DNA from: Pyrenochaeta sp. MPI-SDFR-AT-0127
Taxonomy: Eukaryota > Ascomycota > Dothideomycetes > Pleosporales > Cucurbitariaceae
Assembly: GCA_020747015.1 (NCBI GenBank)
Contig: JAGTJM010000007.1
Coordinates: 62,001-126,000, forward strand
DNA length: 64,000 bases
Direction of reading: 5' to 3'
Below, piece after piece: positions 1 through 10,838 of this stretch. Numbering within the stretch: position 1 is the first letter of the stretch; each line of letters begins with the position of its first letter. Position numbers and translations under genes: made by a program. Below the pieces are notes generated by a model, which saw nothing but the letters and a program-made list of their open reading frames with translations, was not told the DNA's origin and made no database searches.

Positions 1-904
1 ATATCCGAGAAATGCAGTGGCCGACCTCGCAAGGACTGATGCCTGTGTTTCATTCTTAACAACCTTCCACGAGAGATCGTATCCCAAGCGAGGATACTGA
101 TATCCTCAGAATTACTGAGCACGGCTTCCTGGAGCCGTACAAAGGCCTTATCGCCCTCTCCATAGAGTAGCGGCATGTTGACGCCCAGCAGTCCTAGCAA
201 GCAATATGCCATATCTTCCACGCGTGTAGTGACTCTTGTAGCCGCCCATGAGAATTTGCAAGCTGCAGAGACCGAAGACAGCGAAATCTCCCCATCTAAC
301 ACTCGACGGGGTATACTCGTGATTCCCGATAGTAATCCAACTTGTCTGTTCCGCTCGGCAACCCAAGGACGCGTAGCAATCGCCATGTTCTCGCCGGGCA
401 TGACGCTCGAGGGCATCTTTCCTTCGCTGACATTTTGATCTATATCTGGGTGGAAGACAGGCTTCCAGTCGGAAGCGAAGAAAATAGTGCGTCTTGGAGC
501 AAGCAGCTCCTGCAAAGTCCACGAGTGAACCACCGACTCATTTGGAAGGCTGACCTGCTTTCGAACGGATTTTGTCCCGATGGCACATCCTCCATATAGG
601 CATAACAAACCCGAGATACCTCGTACCACCGATACATGGAGTTGATTGCCTCTGAAAGCTCGGCGCTACTCGATTTCTCGATGCAGCATGTATCGACCCA
701 TACTCAGGCTAATCCGTCGCTCGCTGCCCGCTGACAGCATCCTTCGATTTTAGCATATCCTCGCTTCTGACGATGACCTTCTTTGGTCAGATCATGGAAG
801 GTAACCTCCTCTTTGCCCCAAGTGTGCGAAAGAATTGCGTAAGGCGGAATTGCGTCGCCGTGGAATTCCTCCAAGTCTCGCGAGTCAACATTTAGAAGCC
901 TCAT
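1..904 (-). pseudogene. HET-domain (heterokaryon incompatibility) protein, broken, 5' part
   Basis: The start codon is at 904 and the product opens with MRLLNVDSRDLEEF, followed by PPYAILSHTWG, the classic start of a fungal HET domain; VWVDTCCIEK and the CYAYMEDV block follow in the same frame. HET proteins trigger cell death when genetically different hyphae fuse. The reading frame is broken twice: an in-frame TGA just before VWVDTCC (about 704-706), and a frameshift after WFTRG (about 520), past which the expected TLQELLAPR-like sequence and a further HET-like stretch continue in another minus-strand frame to the window edge. The gene runs off the left end, so its C-terminal part is unseen. 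Family assignment is firm. The loss of function is inferred from the two breaks, either of which could be a local sequence error. The 335 bases between this start and the LINE show nothing else. Confidence 0.8.
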
Positions 905-1261
905 GGTCGACGTCGTGCTGAGCTCCGCAGAACAGCGTTGCCCGGCATATCGTAGCTAGGGATGGTTCGAGATCAGCGAAGACATGGGTGTCGCATGGAT
1001 GGCCAGGTAAAAGCAAAAACAGTCTGTTGTGAAAGTGAAAGGTAATAACGAGCGATTGGGGTAGTGAGAGGCCGAGTATGCGAAGGCTGGTGCGGCTGGA
1101 CTGAAGCCCCGCCAAGCGCCACATCACGTCATCCTGCGGGTCACCTTGTAACGTACAATTTGCGGCTGTTAACGCTAACAACCAAATACCAAAAAGAAGA
1201 CTGAGCCACAACCGAAGATTAAACCCGCAGGACGCACCAAACCCGGATGGAAAGACATACA

Positions 1262-2714
1262 TCTCTGCCAGAATACAACGTCTTCCTGCAAGAGCATCCA
1301 CCTGACCCGCTAGATCGGACGCCGACGCGTCGAGACGCGTCGACCGATGAACCCTGAACCAACACCACCGACAATAGGCAAATAGCTCGTCCACAACGCA
1401 GACCTCAACCCGTCACCTTCTTTGATGGAACAACATGGGGAGGAGCGACAACCGACCCCGTCGTTCCCAGCTCAAACGCAAGCACATGCCCAATCCAGTC
1501 AGATCGACCGACGAACGCGAACCCGAGCAATACAAGCCGTGTAATCAGACTGCGAGCGAGGCAGAGAAGGTCACCCGAGCCGTCACACACTCGATGGGAA
1601 GAGGTGACTTGGCTTATCGCGAGCCTTCGGGACACCATCATGAGGCAAGAAGGGAAGATGGAGGAGATTAGAACCAATCAGGTCGCGCTAGAAAAGCAGA
1701 ACGAAACGTTGCGAGTCCAGAATGCCATACTGAGTACGAAGGTCGAGGAGCTCGTAAGCCAGAACAACGCGCAGAATGACCAGAATGCAATATTGCGAGA
1801 AGAAATTACCGCTCTTAGAAGTGAGTTGCAAATGCTTAGAGCAAATCGCTCATCATGGGCTGCAGTAGCAGCTCGTGGAATAACACCAAACAGGTCTCCA
1901 ACGGCGACTCCTAGTCCGACCCAACCATCAGACCCAGCAAAAGCTCCCGGGAATCACCCTCGACCTCTCCAGGCTAGTCAACACGCAACTTCAGGTTGCC
2001 AACGTTAAAGAAATCAGAGACCGAGTGAAGTAAGCCTTCAACAGCCACGCCAATACTAAAGACATTAACTGGATCGGAATTGCGAAAACGGTAACAGACC
2101 CGTACAAAGTCAGGATATGTTTGAGAACCCACGAGGAAGCCGCCAAAGCTAAGAAGCATGACGAATGGGTCCAGTCTCACTTCCGGGGAGCCCGGATACA
2201 GGGTGAACAATGGTACCCGGTCAAAGTAGATAGGGTTAGTAAGAACAGTATCTGTGACGACTCGCGAATAAACTTCCGCGATGATGCCTGTGCGAAATTA
2301 GGCGCCGAGAACGGAGTGTCCATCAAGAAGATACGCTTTGTGGGCCGTCCGAACCCGGACAAACTCCACTGCTCCATCACCCTCTACCTCAGCAGCAAGC
2401 AGGAAGCGGACGAGCTCATACACCGCAAGTACCTAGAGGTCGATGGGGAAGTAGCATACACCAAAAAGTATGAACAAGTTGCCAAACCCCGACGCTGTTT
2501 CAAATGCCAGAAATTTGGCAGCCATGAAGCGCGGAGGTGCCCAGCCAGGGAGGCAACATGCGGGCTATGTGCCAGAGCTGGCCATGTGGAAAGTGACTGC
2601 GCCTCCGAAACCCCAAAATGCGCCAACTGCGCCGGCCCACACAAAGCCAGTGATTGAGGCTGCCCTGAATACAAGAGACTGCTGGAGGAAGCGAACCCTC
2701 CCCGACATGTCTAG
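1262..2714 (+). pseudogene. LINE ORF1 (gag-like, coiled coil plus zinc knuckles)
   Basis: From about 1262 one frame reads through a basic, Ser/Thr-rich N-terminus, with a TGA near 1347. A heptad-like coiled coil follows at about 1630-1850 (KMEEIRTNQVALEKQNETLR and on). After a frameshift near 1950 and a TAA near 2029 it continues with an RNA-binding-type region and three cysteine clusters at about 2490-2650 (CFKCQKFGSHEARRC; CGLCARAGHVESDC; CANC). The frame is interrupted once more by TGA at 2655-2657, and would end at TAG 2712-2714, overlapping the ORF2 start by eight bases. ORF1 proteins of this clade bind the element RNA. The disabling changes are mostly consistent with C:G to T:A mutation. 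Confidence 0.7.
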
Positions 2715-3540
2715 AAAGTTCAAAGTACTTCAAGCAAACGTAAGGAAAATGAGCGAGGCGCAACACAGCATCATGAACGATCACGACCTCGAAGGCTTCA
2801 GCCTACTTCTCATTTCGGAACCATAGTTGTTCCATAACCAAGACGGAGAATACAAGACGGTCCCTCAATCCCACCCATACTGGACGCCATTCCTTCCAGA
2901 GCACTCTGAAGGGAACTCACGACCTAGAGCCATGTTCTGGGTACACAAAAACACCATGGCACGACCGGTATCGACCGGATCCACCGACATAGCGGCACTT
3001 CTAATCGAATCGGAGACGGGACCCCTACTCGCTATTTCAGTCTATGTCCCGATTAAATCGGACCCGGAGGACAACGCACTAAGCAGCAGGCTCGACATAA
3101 TTCGGACGACGATCGAAACCGTCCGCCGCAACCATGGTAGACGGGTCGAACTGCTAATCGCTGGGGACTTTAACAGGCACGACCAGCTCTGGGGTGGTGA
3201 TGCGGTGGCAACTTCTCCCCGCCAAGGAGAAGGAGAACCCGTCATCCAACTCATGTCCGAATTTGATCCTCAATGTCCACTCCCTAGGGGAACCGAAACA
3301 TGGCTCTCCTACAGTGGAGAACACAATTCAACAATTGACTTTTGATGTTCGTTAAGGGGACTTCCCAGATGTGATAGCCACCGCGGTAAACACTCACTTG
3401 GGTGTGAGGTTAGGAAGCGCTCATTTTCTAGAACAAAGGAAAAGAGAGAACGGCACGAAAAACTTACAAAAAATTCCACACGTGCAATACCTAACCATAA
3501 GCACGCACGATATTAAGACTAGATCTAGCACCCATCAGCC
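2707..3540 (+). pseudogene. LINE ORF2, endonuclease domain only
   Basis: The ATG at 2707 opens MSRKFKVLQANVRK, the usual start of an endonuclease/exonuclease/phosphatase domain (LQ-NVR motif). Further family motifs are LLISEP (followed by an in-frame TAG at 2824-2826 where Trp is expected), LLAISVYVP, LLIAGDFNRHDQLWGG (catalytic GDFN) and the NSTIDF motif near 3340. A frameshift after 3345 allows reading to about 3540 (DVIAT..). No reverse transcriptase follows. The domain would nick target DNA to prime reverse transcription. Identification is firm for the nuclease; activity is excluded by the stop codon and the truncation. Confidence 0.75.
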
Positions 3541-3554
3541 TGAAGCCTGAGGTA

Positions 3555-3767
3555 CACTTCTTGCCGGATGAAAAACCCACAATCATCGACCGCGAAACCC
3601 CAACCGACAGACGCATACTTCGAGACACATCGGATGCACACAAACGCGGTTACGAAGACTAATGTTAGGCCTTGTGTAACCAAGTTGACGGTTCGAAGAA
3701 CGTCGATAGAGTGCTCGAGGTCTGCAATTACGCCTTCTGGGGGTGGAGCGGCGGCCGTGGCAGGCAT
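3555..3767 (-). pseudogene. First exon of a fungal rhodopsin-like (Pth11-type) membrane protein
   Basis: A start codon at 3767 is followed by PPPEGVIADLEHSIDVLR, then one hydrophobic helix (TLVFVTAFVCIR) and VSKYASVGWGFAVDDCGFF. The spacing of the helix, the R/K-Y pair and the Asp-Asp pair matches the N-terminus of the large family of fungal seven-helix proteins related to Pth11. Only this first exon is visible; a possible intron donor follows, but the sequence beyond is LINE. The LINE remnant abuts the exon's 3' side, so insertion or recombination probably removed the rest. Alternative: chance similarity of a short ORF. I consider the match real but short. Confidence 0.45.
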
Positions 3768-4973
3768 GATGAACAGTAAAGGCCTAATAACGATTCTACA
3801 AGCTCTGATATCAATCACGGTCCGTCTACTCCCAGCGAGAACAGGTGTACAAATGAAAATGTCTTACCTTAGAAGCCCGGAGATCTCACCCAGATGTTCC
3901 GCTCTAAACAACAGCGATATAGAAATTAGCGGACCGTAATCAGCTATTTACCTTCTGCAGGAGAGCGCTTGTGCGCGGCCGCCCAGAGTGTCGAGTCAGG
4001 AGCAGTTACACGGATGAGTTGGTGATTCGGAATGTTCCATCCAGACTCATTAGAGATCTGCATGAGGGGAAGAACGCCTCGCGACTCGCAAAACCAACAC
4101 GGGATTTAAGATGTTAGTATCAATTGCTTTTAATCCTTGCTCGTTAGGAAAACAAAACTAGTGGTAAATCGTGATGAAGGGCTACGCCTCAAAACAACAC
4201 GCGTATAGCCTCCCATATATCAAATGGAGATCTCAGTCGGGCTTACGCGTGCCGTGTTTGGTTAGCCACGCAAGCGAAATGAAACGGGCCGAGGCACATC
4301 AAGATCAGCAGAGGCTCACGAACATGGCTACCTCTTTGGGACGGATGTTCATAGGCAACCTTGGTTGTTACCGCCAACTTGAGATTGTGGCGTAGCAGTC
4401 GTTATACAGTAACTGTTGTTCTGCATGCAGAGGTGCGCAAACTTGGTGGGGGTGGCCGCTCGTTTGTGCACCACGTTACCAGACTTTGAATCGACCTACG
4501 GAACATTCCCCAGCGTTATTCACCCTCTATCAGCGGAACTTATCACGCAGAGAGATCGACCTCGCTAGCTCCGGCATATTCCGACCGTCCTATTGCGAAC
4601 TCGATAGGCTAAGTGGCTAGCGCAGACTGACAATGACTCTCAGCCGCAGGGCCTTCATGCTCACGATTTCTTCTAACGCCACTGCTAGGCATAGGCGTCA
4701 TTCGATGTGTCCAGAAGGGTTCTATTGGTCTTGATATTTGCGTTCGCGCGGTTCGTAATACATGGAAAATCCGGGGTGCGTAGTTTGGAAACCAGTCTGC
4801 TAGGTCCATTTAGGGGCGGTTGCGATTACGCCCACAATCCCAGCGGTACAGGAACTTTGATTTGCTGTGACTACAAGCCATGCCATCGATGCAGGCTCCG
4901 TCAAACGTCATCTCATTGAAGCTGATTTGAAGACTCAAATCATAACGAAAATGTCGCAAATCTTATAGCAACC
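3768..4973. other. No recognisable gene
   Basis: Only short unsupported reading frames are present. A stretch near 4830-4860 shares about 20 bases with 18303-18330, next to the pogo-like repeats, suggesting an old repeat fragment. Nothing else could be supported. Confidence 0.4.
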
Positions 4974-5403
4974 TGTCGCACTGGGATGTGCTAAGAAGAA
5001 TGTGTAAAAGGGAACTGATGGCAAGCAGCACGGTTGTGTTATGTGTGTGTTCTGTTTGGAATGTGGGGCACCGCGGATTTGCGTGCAGGACACTGCTAGA
5101 TTACTAACACAGATGTTTCCTGAGGCTCGTTATGATCATGCTTAGCTTGCGACACACCCCCGCATATTTCACTCCGTATAAGATGAGATTTGGATATCAT
5201 CTTAATTACTATCCTCTCCTACACGGTATTCTGGATCAATTCGCGGTGAGATATCAACCAGACCCAGTTACTTTACGAAGTGAGAGTGCTTTTCTGCTGA
5301 AAAGAGTTTTGTGAAGCCATCTGCAGGGATGTCTGTTATCAGAACATATTAAACTACGATTTCGCTATCTCTATAGATCTGTCTTAGCTAGAAGTTATAG
5401 ATT
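4974..5403 (-). mobile_element. Decayed 3' end of a Copia element (LTR plus end of pol)
   Basis: The segment 4974-5154 begins TGTCGCA and ends GCGACA and aligns along its length with the 184-bp LTR at 10641-10824. It is followed, as in the complete copy, by a run of C and then by sequence aligning with 10835-11070 (end of the pol gene). Many differences, largely transitions, separate the two copies, so this is an old mutated relative of the near-intact element 6 kb away. It stops near 5403, where unrelated sequence begins. Confidence 0.7.
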
Positions 5404-5530
5404 ACAAAAATGAAGGGGGAATAGTGTTGGAAGCCTGTCACGTGATCAGGGGACTGGGAACTATATAATCAGTCCGGCTCCCTGAGTCGGACCTGAATCA
5501 ATCAATCACTTACTCCCTACACGCATAACA
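5404..5530 (+). repeat. Possible LTR fragment of another Copia-like element
   Basis: A purine-rich run (GAAGGGGGAATAG) at about 5411-5424 is followed by TGTTGGAAGCC, and the segment reaches CATAACA near 5530. A polypurine tract next to a TGTTGG start is the usual arrangement at the 3' LTR of fungal Copia elements. It interrupts the Copia remnant just upstream. No second copy or clear target duplication was found in the window, so this is tentative. Confidence 0.3.
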
Positions 5531-6564
5531 ACATAGACTTCAATACTCATAGCCGGATTCTTGTCAGAGAAAGGCTCCATTTGACCTACAGTTTTCGCTC
5601 ATTCTTGTGTTTGTTCTCATACTACCAAGCTAATATCGACGTGATTGCCGTCAGCAATTTAGTCTCGTAAGCTGTTCCAAGCTTTACGTTAATCTGTTTC
5701 ATAATATCCTTGCCTCATTGACTGCAACAAGACAGCTAATCCCCATTGGTGCGAGCTCGGTCCTACCCATCAAAACAAAGAAGCTTCGTTGCGACCATTA
5801 TCCAAACCTTCCGACCCCAAATCACTCTTCATGAACACAACGAACATATTTGACCGTACAGTACTTACATTTCTTTCCGAGTTGATCAGCGCAGACAATC
5901 TAACCCGCTGACTCGAGATTGCTGGATCTGACCGTCAGCAACATGGGCGCCAAGGTTTTGGTAGACTATCGTATCCACTTAGCGTCGGAAGATCATAGCG
6001 TTGGCACAACGGTGACTGGTGATGTTGAGCAATCGCTTTGTACAACCAGCCTTGGAGAGCGGGAAATGAGAGCCTCAGATGCCATTACTTAGCACTCATC
6101 CATCGCGGCACGGCCCGCACACAGTGCTGACAGTCATCGATATATGGCCCATTACAGCATTATGGAATGTGTGACTGTAAGCAAGATGGCACAAGCAATG
6201 GGTCTCATCAGTTGTAAGCGAATCTGCCAGCAGGGTGCTCAGCCTCATCGCCTTCCGTAAGTAGTCAAGCGCTAACTGTCAGCATCATGATGAGCGACGC
6301 ATGTAAGGATCAAATCCAGATTACTGGTCAGGGACCGACAAAGCAAAGGCCCACCCTTGCTGGCAGGCCAGCCCCAGTCAAAGTTTGCAGCTCGCAAAGG
6401 TGAAGCCGATTTCGCTATTGATTGTATTGTGTGTGTCACATGTGTGTGATCTGAGCTCTAAAGAAGTCGGACACTTTAGTCATGTGATGTGGTCCTAGGC
6501 TTACAGTGACTACAGCTTTTTGCAAACCCGGCGTCAACTTCTGCACAACCAATGCATTTGTACA
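5531..6564. other. No recognisable gene
   Basis: No coding region of convincing length or similarity on either strand; likely decayed repeat or intergenic DNA. Confidence 0.4.
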
Positions 6565-6810
6565 GCGGCTTGCGAAATCGCCTTCACCTTTTGTGCACAC
6601 GAAGATTCTTAACCCTTGCGGCTCCTAGATGTCCTTGCTGTTTTTAAGCCAATCATGTTCCTGTAAGACGATTCTGCGGAGTTCGAGCGGGTTCCGCTGT
6701 CAAACACTGAAGGCAGGTGATTGGCCACACAAACAGCATGGATGTCCTAGTGCGGTGGGGGCCAAGAATCTTTGGGTGCGCAAAAAAGTGAAGGCGGCTT
6801 CGCAAGCGAC
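6565..6810. repeat. MITE-like inverted repeat, about 246 bp
   Basis: The left arm starting GCGGCTTGCGAAATCGCC at about 6565-6614 is the imperfect reverse complement of 6764-6810, which ends GGCGGCTTCGCAAGCGAC. Arms of about 48 bases surround a non-coding centre of about 150 bases. Length and lack of coding capacity fit a miniature inverted-repeat element. No clear flanking target duplication was identified. Confidence 0.55.
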
Positions 6811-7339
6811 TCTACGACTCCTGCTATTATGGAATAATCCTAGTTTGGACTATTGCTGATGTTTACCAGTCTCAAATCAGCTAGATTGTCGCAGATTGGC
6901 TACGGTACTAACCCCTTACGCACTAGTCACTCTAAGCACTTACCGCACCGATCCGCCCGCAGTATGCACAGAATACTCCGATGCAGCGAAGGCTGTCGGT
7001 ATCTGATGCACGAACTTGCTCTGTAATAACTCACAATTACACAACTTATGCGACAAAAGCCGTCGGCACTTCGCCTGTCCTGTCATGAAGGCTACCGCAG
7101 CAGCCATCGGTCATCTTTGCTAACCAATCATGCATACATGTACGGCGAAGAGCATGAGATTGATGAACTGAGGTTCGTTGCTAAAACCAAGCGATCACCC
7201 AGTAGCGTTCACGGGGAAGACCGAAAATGCTGAACGATCTTCAGACGGGAATCGTGTTAGGCTGTATCGAGCTTAGTGACACGTGGCCATATGCACTCGT
7301 GCGCAATCGACGAGCGATCATCATCAGACTTGCGGCTAA
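6811..7339. other. No recognisable gene
   Basis: Short frames only, without family resemblance; this is the left flank of the hAT element. Confidence 0.4.
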
Positions 7340-9924
7340 CAGGCTGTCGTGTCGGGCCTGTCGAACCGACAGGGCTTGGCAATCAGAAATTTCCCATAGC
7401 GAGAGCAGGAAATACTGTCGTACGATAGAGAACCAAAACGCTTCATTATTATGGCCGACAGTAGTGAAACTCTATCTGTTAATTTCGATGACAATGATTC
7501 CTTTGAAGTTAATACATCTTCTGCTCTTTTGAGCGCCATTGACATCGAAGCCGATATGGGCTCAATCTCAACTAGTCGTACCACATCAATCCCAAGACTA
7601 TCCTCTTCAATCCACAAGCATTGCCGTACGACAACGAAAGAAGAAAAGATTCGAACCAAGAAGCATTACTTCTGTAAATATTGCCCTCCTCAAGACCCAA
7701 AAGGACACCATGCCTCAACGCAAGGACTGCAACGCCATCTACGGAAACAGCATGAAATTCAATGGAGCCCGGAGGAGAATAGTATTCGTACGACAGCTAG
7801 AGATTTAGGAGAGAATTCAATTCAAGAACTGTACGAAAAGCTTCTAGCAAGGGGAGAAGTTCAGGGTCTTGAGGGCGAGGTTCTAAAGCGGACGGTACAG
7901 CAGAAATGCCGTAAAACAAACACTTCTGGATCTTATTATCGTACGACGGCTTCCATTCTCCTGTGTAGAATGGCCGGAGTTTCATGCTTTCGTTAAAGCA
8001 CTGAATCGAGAAGCACCCTCGTTTATCCCCATACATCATTCAACAATAACAGAGTGGATTCTTGAACACTTTGTCGAAAGCCAGGATACCGTACGAAAAG
8101 TGCTTCAATCTGCAAAGACAAACATTCATCTTGCTGTTGATATTTGGACCTCTCCGAGTCGTTCCCTTCTTCTCGGAATCTGTGGCAGCTTTGTCGATAT
8201 CCGGGATGAATATCAGAACCCCTTGATTGCCCTTCGTCCTGTACATAGTCAGAGTGGTGCAGATCAATGGGAGGCACTTCGTCCGGTTCTCATTAAGTAT
8301 GGAATTGAAACAAAAATTGGAGCCCTCGTTGGAGATAATGCCGGATCAAATGACGTTCTCTGTCGTACGATAGGTCAATGGCTCAGCCTCAAGCACAAGA
8401 TTATCTGGACCGCAACGCATCGAAGGATTCGCTGTCAGGGGCATGTCATCAATCTTATCGTTCATGCCTTTTTGTTCAGTTCAAAAAGGGATGAGAAGCT
8501 CGTGGAGTCGTACGATAAAGAAGACGAGGAACGGAAAGGAGAAGAGGATGAGGAAGAAGCTTTACAACCAATACCACTGCCAGCAAAGCCGAAAGATAAG
8601 AGAAAAATGAAAAATGAAGAACCAGGCTCGGAGCCATCGTTTGACGAAAGAGGCAAAAACATTCGAGATATCATGGGACCAATGGGAAAACTCCACAACA
8701 ATATTGTACACATCCGCAAGTCAGCTAATCGTACAGCATGGTTCAAAGATCGTGCTGGAAAAATCGTTCCTCTTGATAACCGTACGAGATGGAACAGCTG
8801 GTTTGCCATGTTGAATGTAGCTCTGGAGGATAAAGTCAAGGCTGGGCTTCAACTTTACGTTAAGCATTATCAAGACGATATCTCGAAGGATGATATTCTT
8901 ACAACAAGCGAATGGGTACATCTTCGTACGATTCGTGATTTCCTTCAATCGTTTCATGAAGCAACTCTGTTTCTTCAGGGAGATCGTACAACACTGGAAA
9001 GGGTTCTGGAATCAATTGACATTCTTCAGGATATAATACAAGCCGCATTGGTAAGTCCTACGATGTTTTTAACTACGCTTCTTTGGATAATTCTTTCCTA
9101 CTAGGAGACGGCCAGTAAGGCTAAAGACAATTTCATGACTCTTCGACTCTATCGTGCCCAGGAAAAGTGCGCAACCCACGTCCAGAAATTAGACGCTTCT
9201 CCATACTATCTGGCAGCACGTATTCTCGATCCACAATGTCGTACAGCTTTCTTGAAAGACGAGAACAAAGATATCACCACAGAAGGAGAAAAGAAGCTCT
9301 ATATTGTACGGAAGTTCTGGGAGAGATTCCGAGACAAATACCATTTTCAGCTGTGTCGTACGAGACTGAAAGTATTGGCAAGTCTGCTCTCCAGCCTGAG
9401 GAAAATCTCTCCGTCTTCCATAAGGCTCGCCGGAAGCATATTTTAAAGCAAACTCGTCCACAGAGCCAGGACGAGTTTGATAATTACATTGGTGAGAACC
9501 CGATCATGCTGGATAGTAATACAACAGCTATTCAATGGTGGTGTCAGCCTATTCAGCGTGGAAGATATCCACGACTCTCACAGCTTGCAATCGAAGTTCT
9601 CTCGATACCTGGAATGAGCGACAAGCCAGAGAGGGTATTTTCAGGTTCTCGACGTCGTGTCCCATGGGATCGTACGAAGACTAGTGCACAACTGCTTGAA
9701 GCAATCAGAATGCGCGAAGGACTGGGCTGAGCAAGGAATTCTGGGTATTCCTTTATAGTTTCTTTATCGCACGATTAATAGTATATCTTATTTATTTTGA
9801 TATTTATGAACTCGCTGAAAGGGATATTGGTAATAAGATTTGAAGAGAGAGTCGAAGGCTGTGAACATTTGCCAAGAGATTTTCGGGGCTGTCGGGACAG
9901 TGGTCGGACAGTCGACCGACACTG
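7340..9924 (+). mobile_element. Decayed hAT transposon with internal CGTACGA array
   Basis: A hAT transposase gene occupies 7451-9730. Proposed ends are CAGGCTGTCG at 7340 and CGACACTG ending at 9924; both termini are crowded with CTGTCG/CGACAG words, typical of hAT subterminal repeats. The 8-mers outside (GCGGCTAA at 7332-7339; TCGGCTGA at 9925-9932) agree in six of eight bases, as expected of an old 8-bp target duplication. The ends are therefore inferred, not certain. The heptamer CGTACGA occurs eleven times between 7419 and 9677. Confidence 0.55.
7451..9730 (+). pseudogene. hAT transposase (BED finger, RNase H-like core, hAT dimerisation domain)
   Basis: From ATG 7451 the product has a BED-type zinc finger (YFCKYC..LQRHLRKQH, about residues 74-102). 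After a one-base frameshift near 7905 it continues with LPFSCVEWPEF and VDIWTSPSRSLLLGICGSF (first catalytic Asp), then LVGDNAGSND (second Asp), RRIRCQGHVINLIVHAFLF and NRTRWNSWF. An intron at 9051-9104 (GTAAGT..CTAG) joins the frame to ASPYYLAARILDP. After a second frameshift at about 9340-9357 the C-terminus carries the dimerisation signature (WWCQPIQRGRYPRLSQLAIE; IPGMSDKPERVFS). Cut-and-paste transposition is the family role. The two frameshifts make this copy non-functional unless they are errors. An unusual number of Arg-Thr pairs arises from the CGTACGA word. Confidence 0.8.
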
Positions 9925-10616
9925 TCGGCTGATTGGCTGACCGCAACACTGATGATCCGATGTCGCACGCCATTGGCCAAGGGTAGTAGTTCGCTTAGCA
10001 GTCCACGTGATGTCTTCATAAAAGACTCAGAGACTGGTGCCATCTCTTCAAGACAGAGGACACACATTGTCGTACACACAAATACAATCACAAAAACCAT
10101 CTTAATTTTGTGCCTCATATCCCAATCATTTTCACTGTTCAGTTAACACCTACAGTGCGACACATATTTTGGCGAACAAAGACATGGAACAGGATATTCG
10201 GCGCCGCATGAACGAGTTCTAGGCTGCATTCCCCTTCCAGCGTGCAACCCGCGCCGCACCTAGTGGCTTGAAGCTGAGACATCCTCTCGAAGGGGAGATG
10301 TCCATCTCCGGCCTCACCTGCGATCAAGAAAAAGGACTGGGGGCCGTTTAGGCTCCTGTAACGGGCTAGGCCAGTGCTCGAGGCTGCGCCATCGTGCACG
10401 GATGTACGGAAAACTTTGTACCTCGCGTGGCACCCAATTCTCCTCTTTTCTTCCTACCTTGGTCGTAGATAGCATCTGGGCTAGACAGCTGGAATCCAGT
10501 TACTAGAGACCGCTCACATACAACCAAGATCTCGCAGCTGACGAGGACACTGAAAAAGCATTATGCAGGACCCTACCGAAGAAGTCAATATGCGGCTTAA
10601 TAACATGGACCAACTA
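9925..10616. other. No recognisable gene
   Basis: Only short unsupported frames lie between the hAT end and the pogo-like repeat that hosts the Copia element. Confidence 0.4.
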
Positions 10617-10640
10617 ACGTGTTCCACCAGAAAGTGGGCC
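10617..10640 (+). repeat. Left tip of a non-autonomous pogo-like repeat, split by Copia
   Basis: ACGTGTTCCACC after a TA at 10615-10616 is the terminal sequence also found at 18348 and, inverted, at 19064. The Copia element was inserted 24 bases into this repeat; its remainder resumes at 16180. The GGGCC at 10636-10640 is duplicated at 16175-16179. Confidence 0.65.
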
Positions 10641-10824
10641 TGTCGCACTTAGGTGTGCTGGTGATGATGCATCAGCAAGAATTCATGATGAGCAGAAAGT
10701 TGTATTGTGTGTGTAGAGTGCCTTGGTCTTGTGAACCTGACCCCGCACGTCTTAGATTATATGGCAAGATTACTAATGCAGTTTCTTCCTCAGGCTCCCT
10801 GACATGATGCCTTGGCCTGCGACA
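10641..10824 (-). repeat. Copia 3' LTR
   Basis: 184 bp, TG..CA boundaries, one mismatch to the partner LTR at 15991-16174. It is preceded in element sense by a polypurine tract. Confidence 0.95.
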
Positions 10825-10835
10825 CACCCCCCCAG
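10825..10835 (-). other. Copia polypurine tract
   Basis: On the element's sense strand CTGGGGGGGTG directly precedes the 3' LTR. This is the standard position of the primer for plus-strand DNA synthesis. Confidence 0.7.
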
Positions 10836-10838
10836 ATT

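Larger units (their letters stand above)
1240..3540 (+). mobile_element. Truncated Tad1-like LINE (non-LTR retrotransposon)
   Basis: Two overlapping reading frames have the order seen in Tad1-clade LINEs: ORF1 with a coiled coil and CCHC zinc knuckles, then ORF2 beginning with an apurinic-type endonuclease. The reverse transcriptase and RNase H that should follow are absent; recognisable sequence stops near 3540. Loss of the 3' part is unusual because LINEs normally lose the 5' end, so a later deletion or recombination is likely. Several stops and frameshifts show the copy is dead. The 5' boundary is approximate and no target-site duplication was found. Confidence 0.75.

Noticed and set aside
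885..1394. 169-codon minus-strand frame overlapping the HET start and the LINE 5' end
   Set aside because: It is antisense to the LINE ORF1 reading frame and has no protein-like features of its own.
7419..9677. CGTACGA copies as simple consequence of an Arg-Thr protein repeat
   Set aside because: Copies occur in all three codon phases and outside the coding region, and the surrounding protein aligns without gaps to ordinary hAT motifs.
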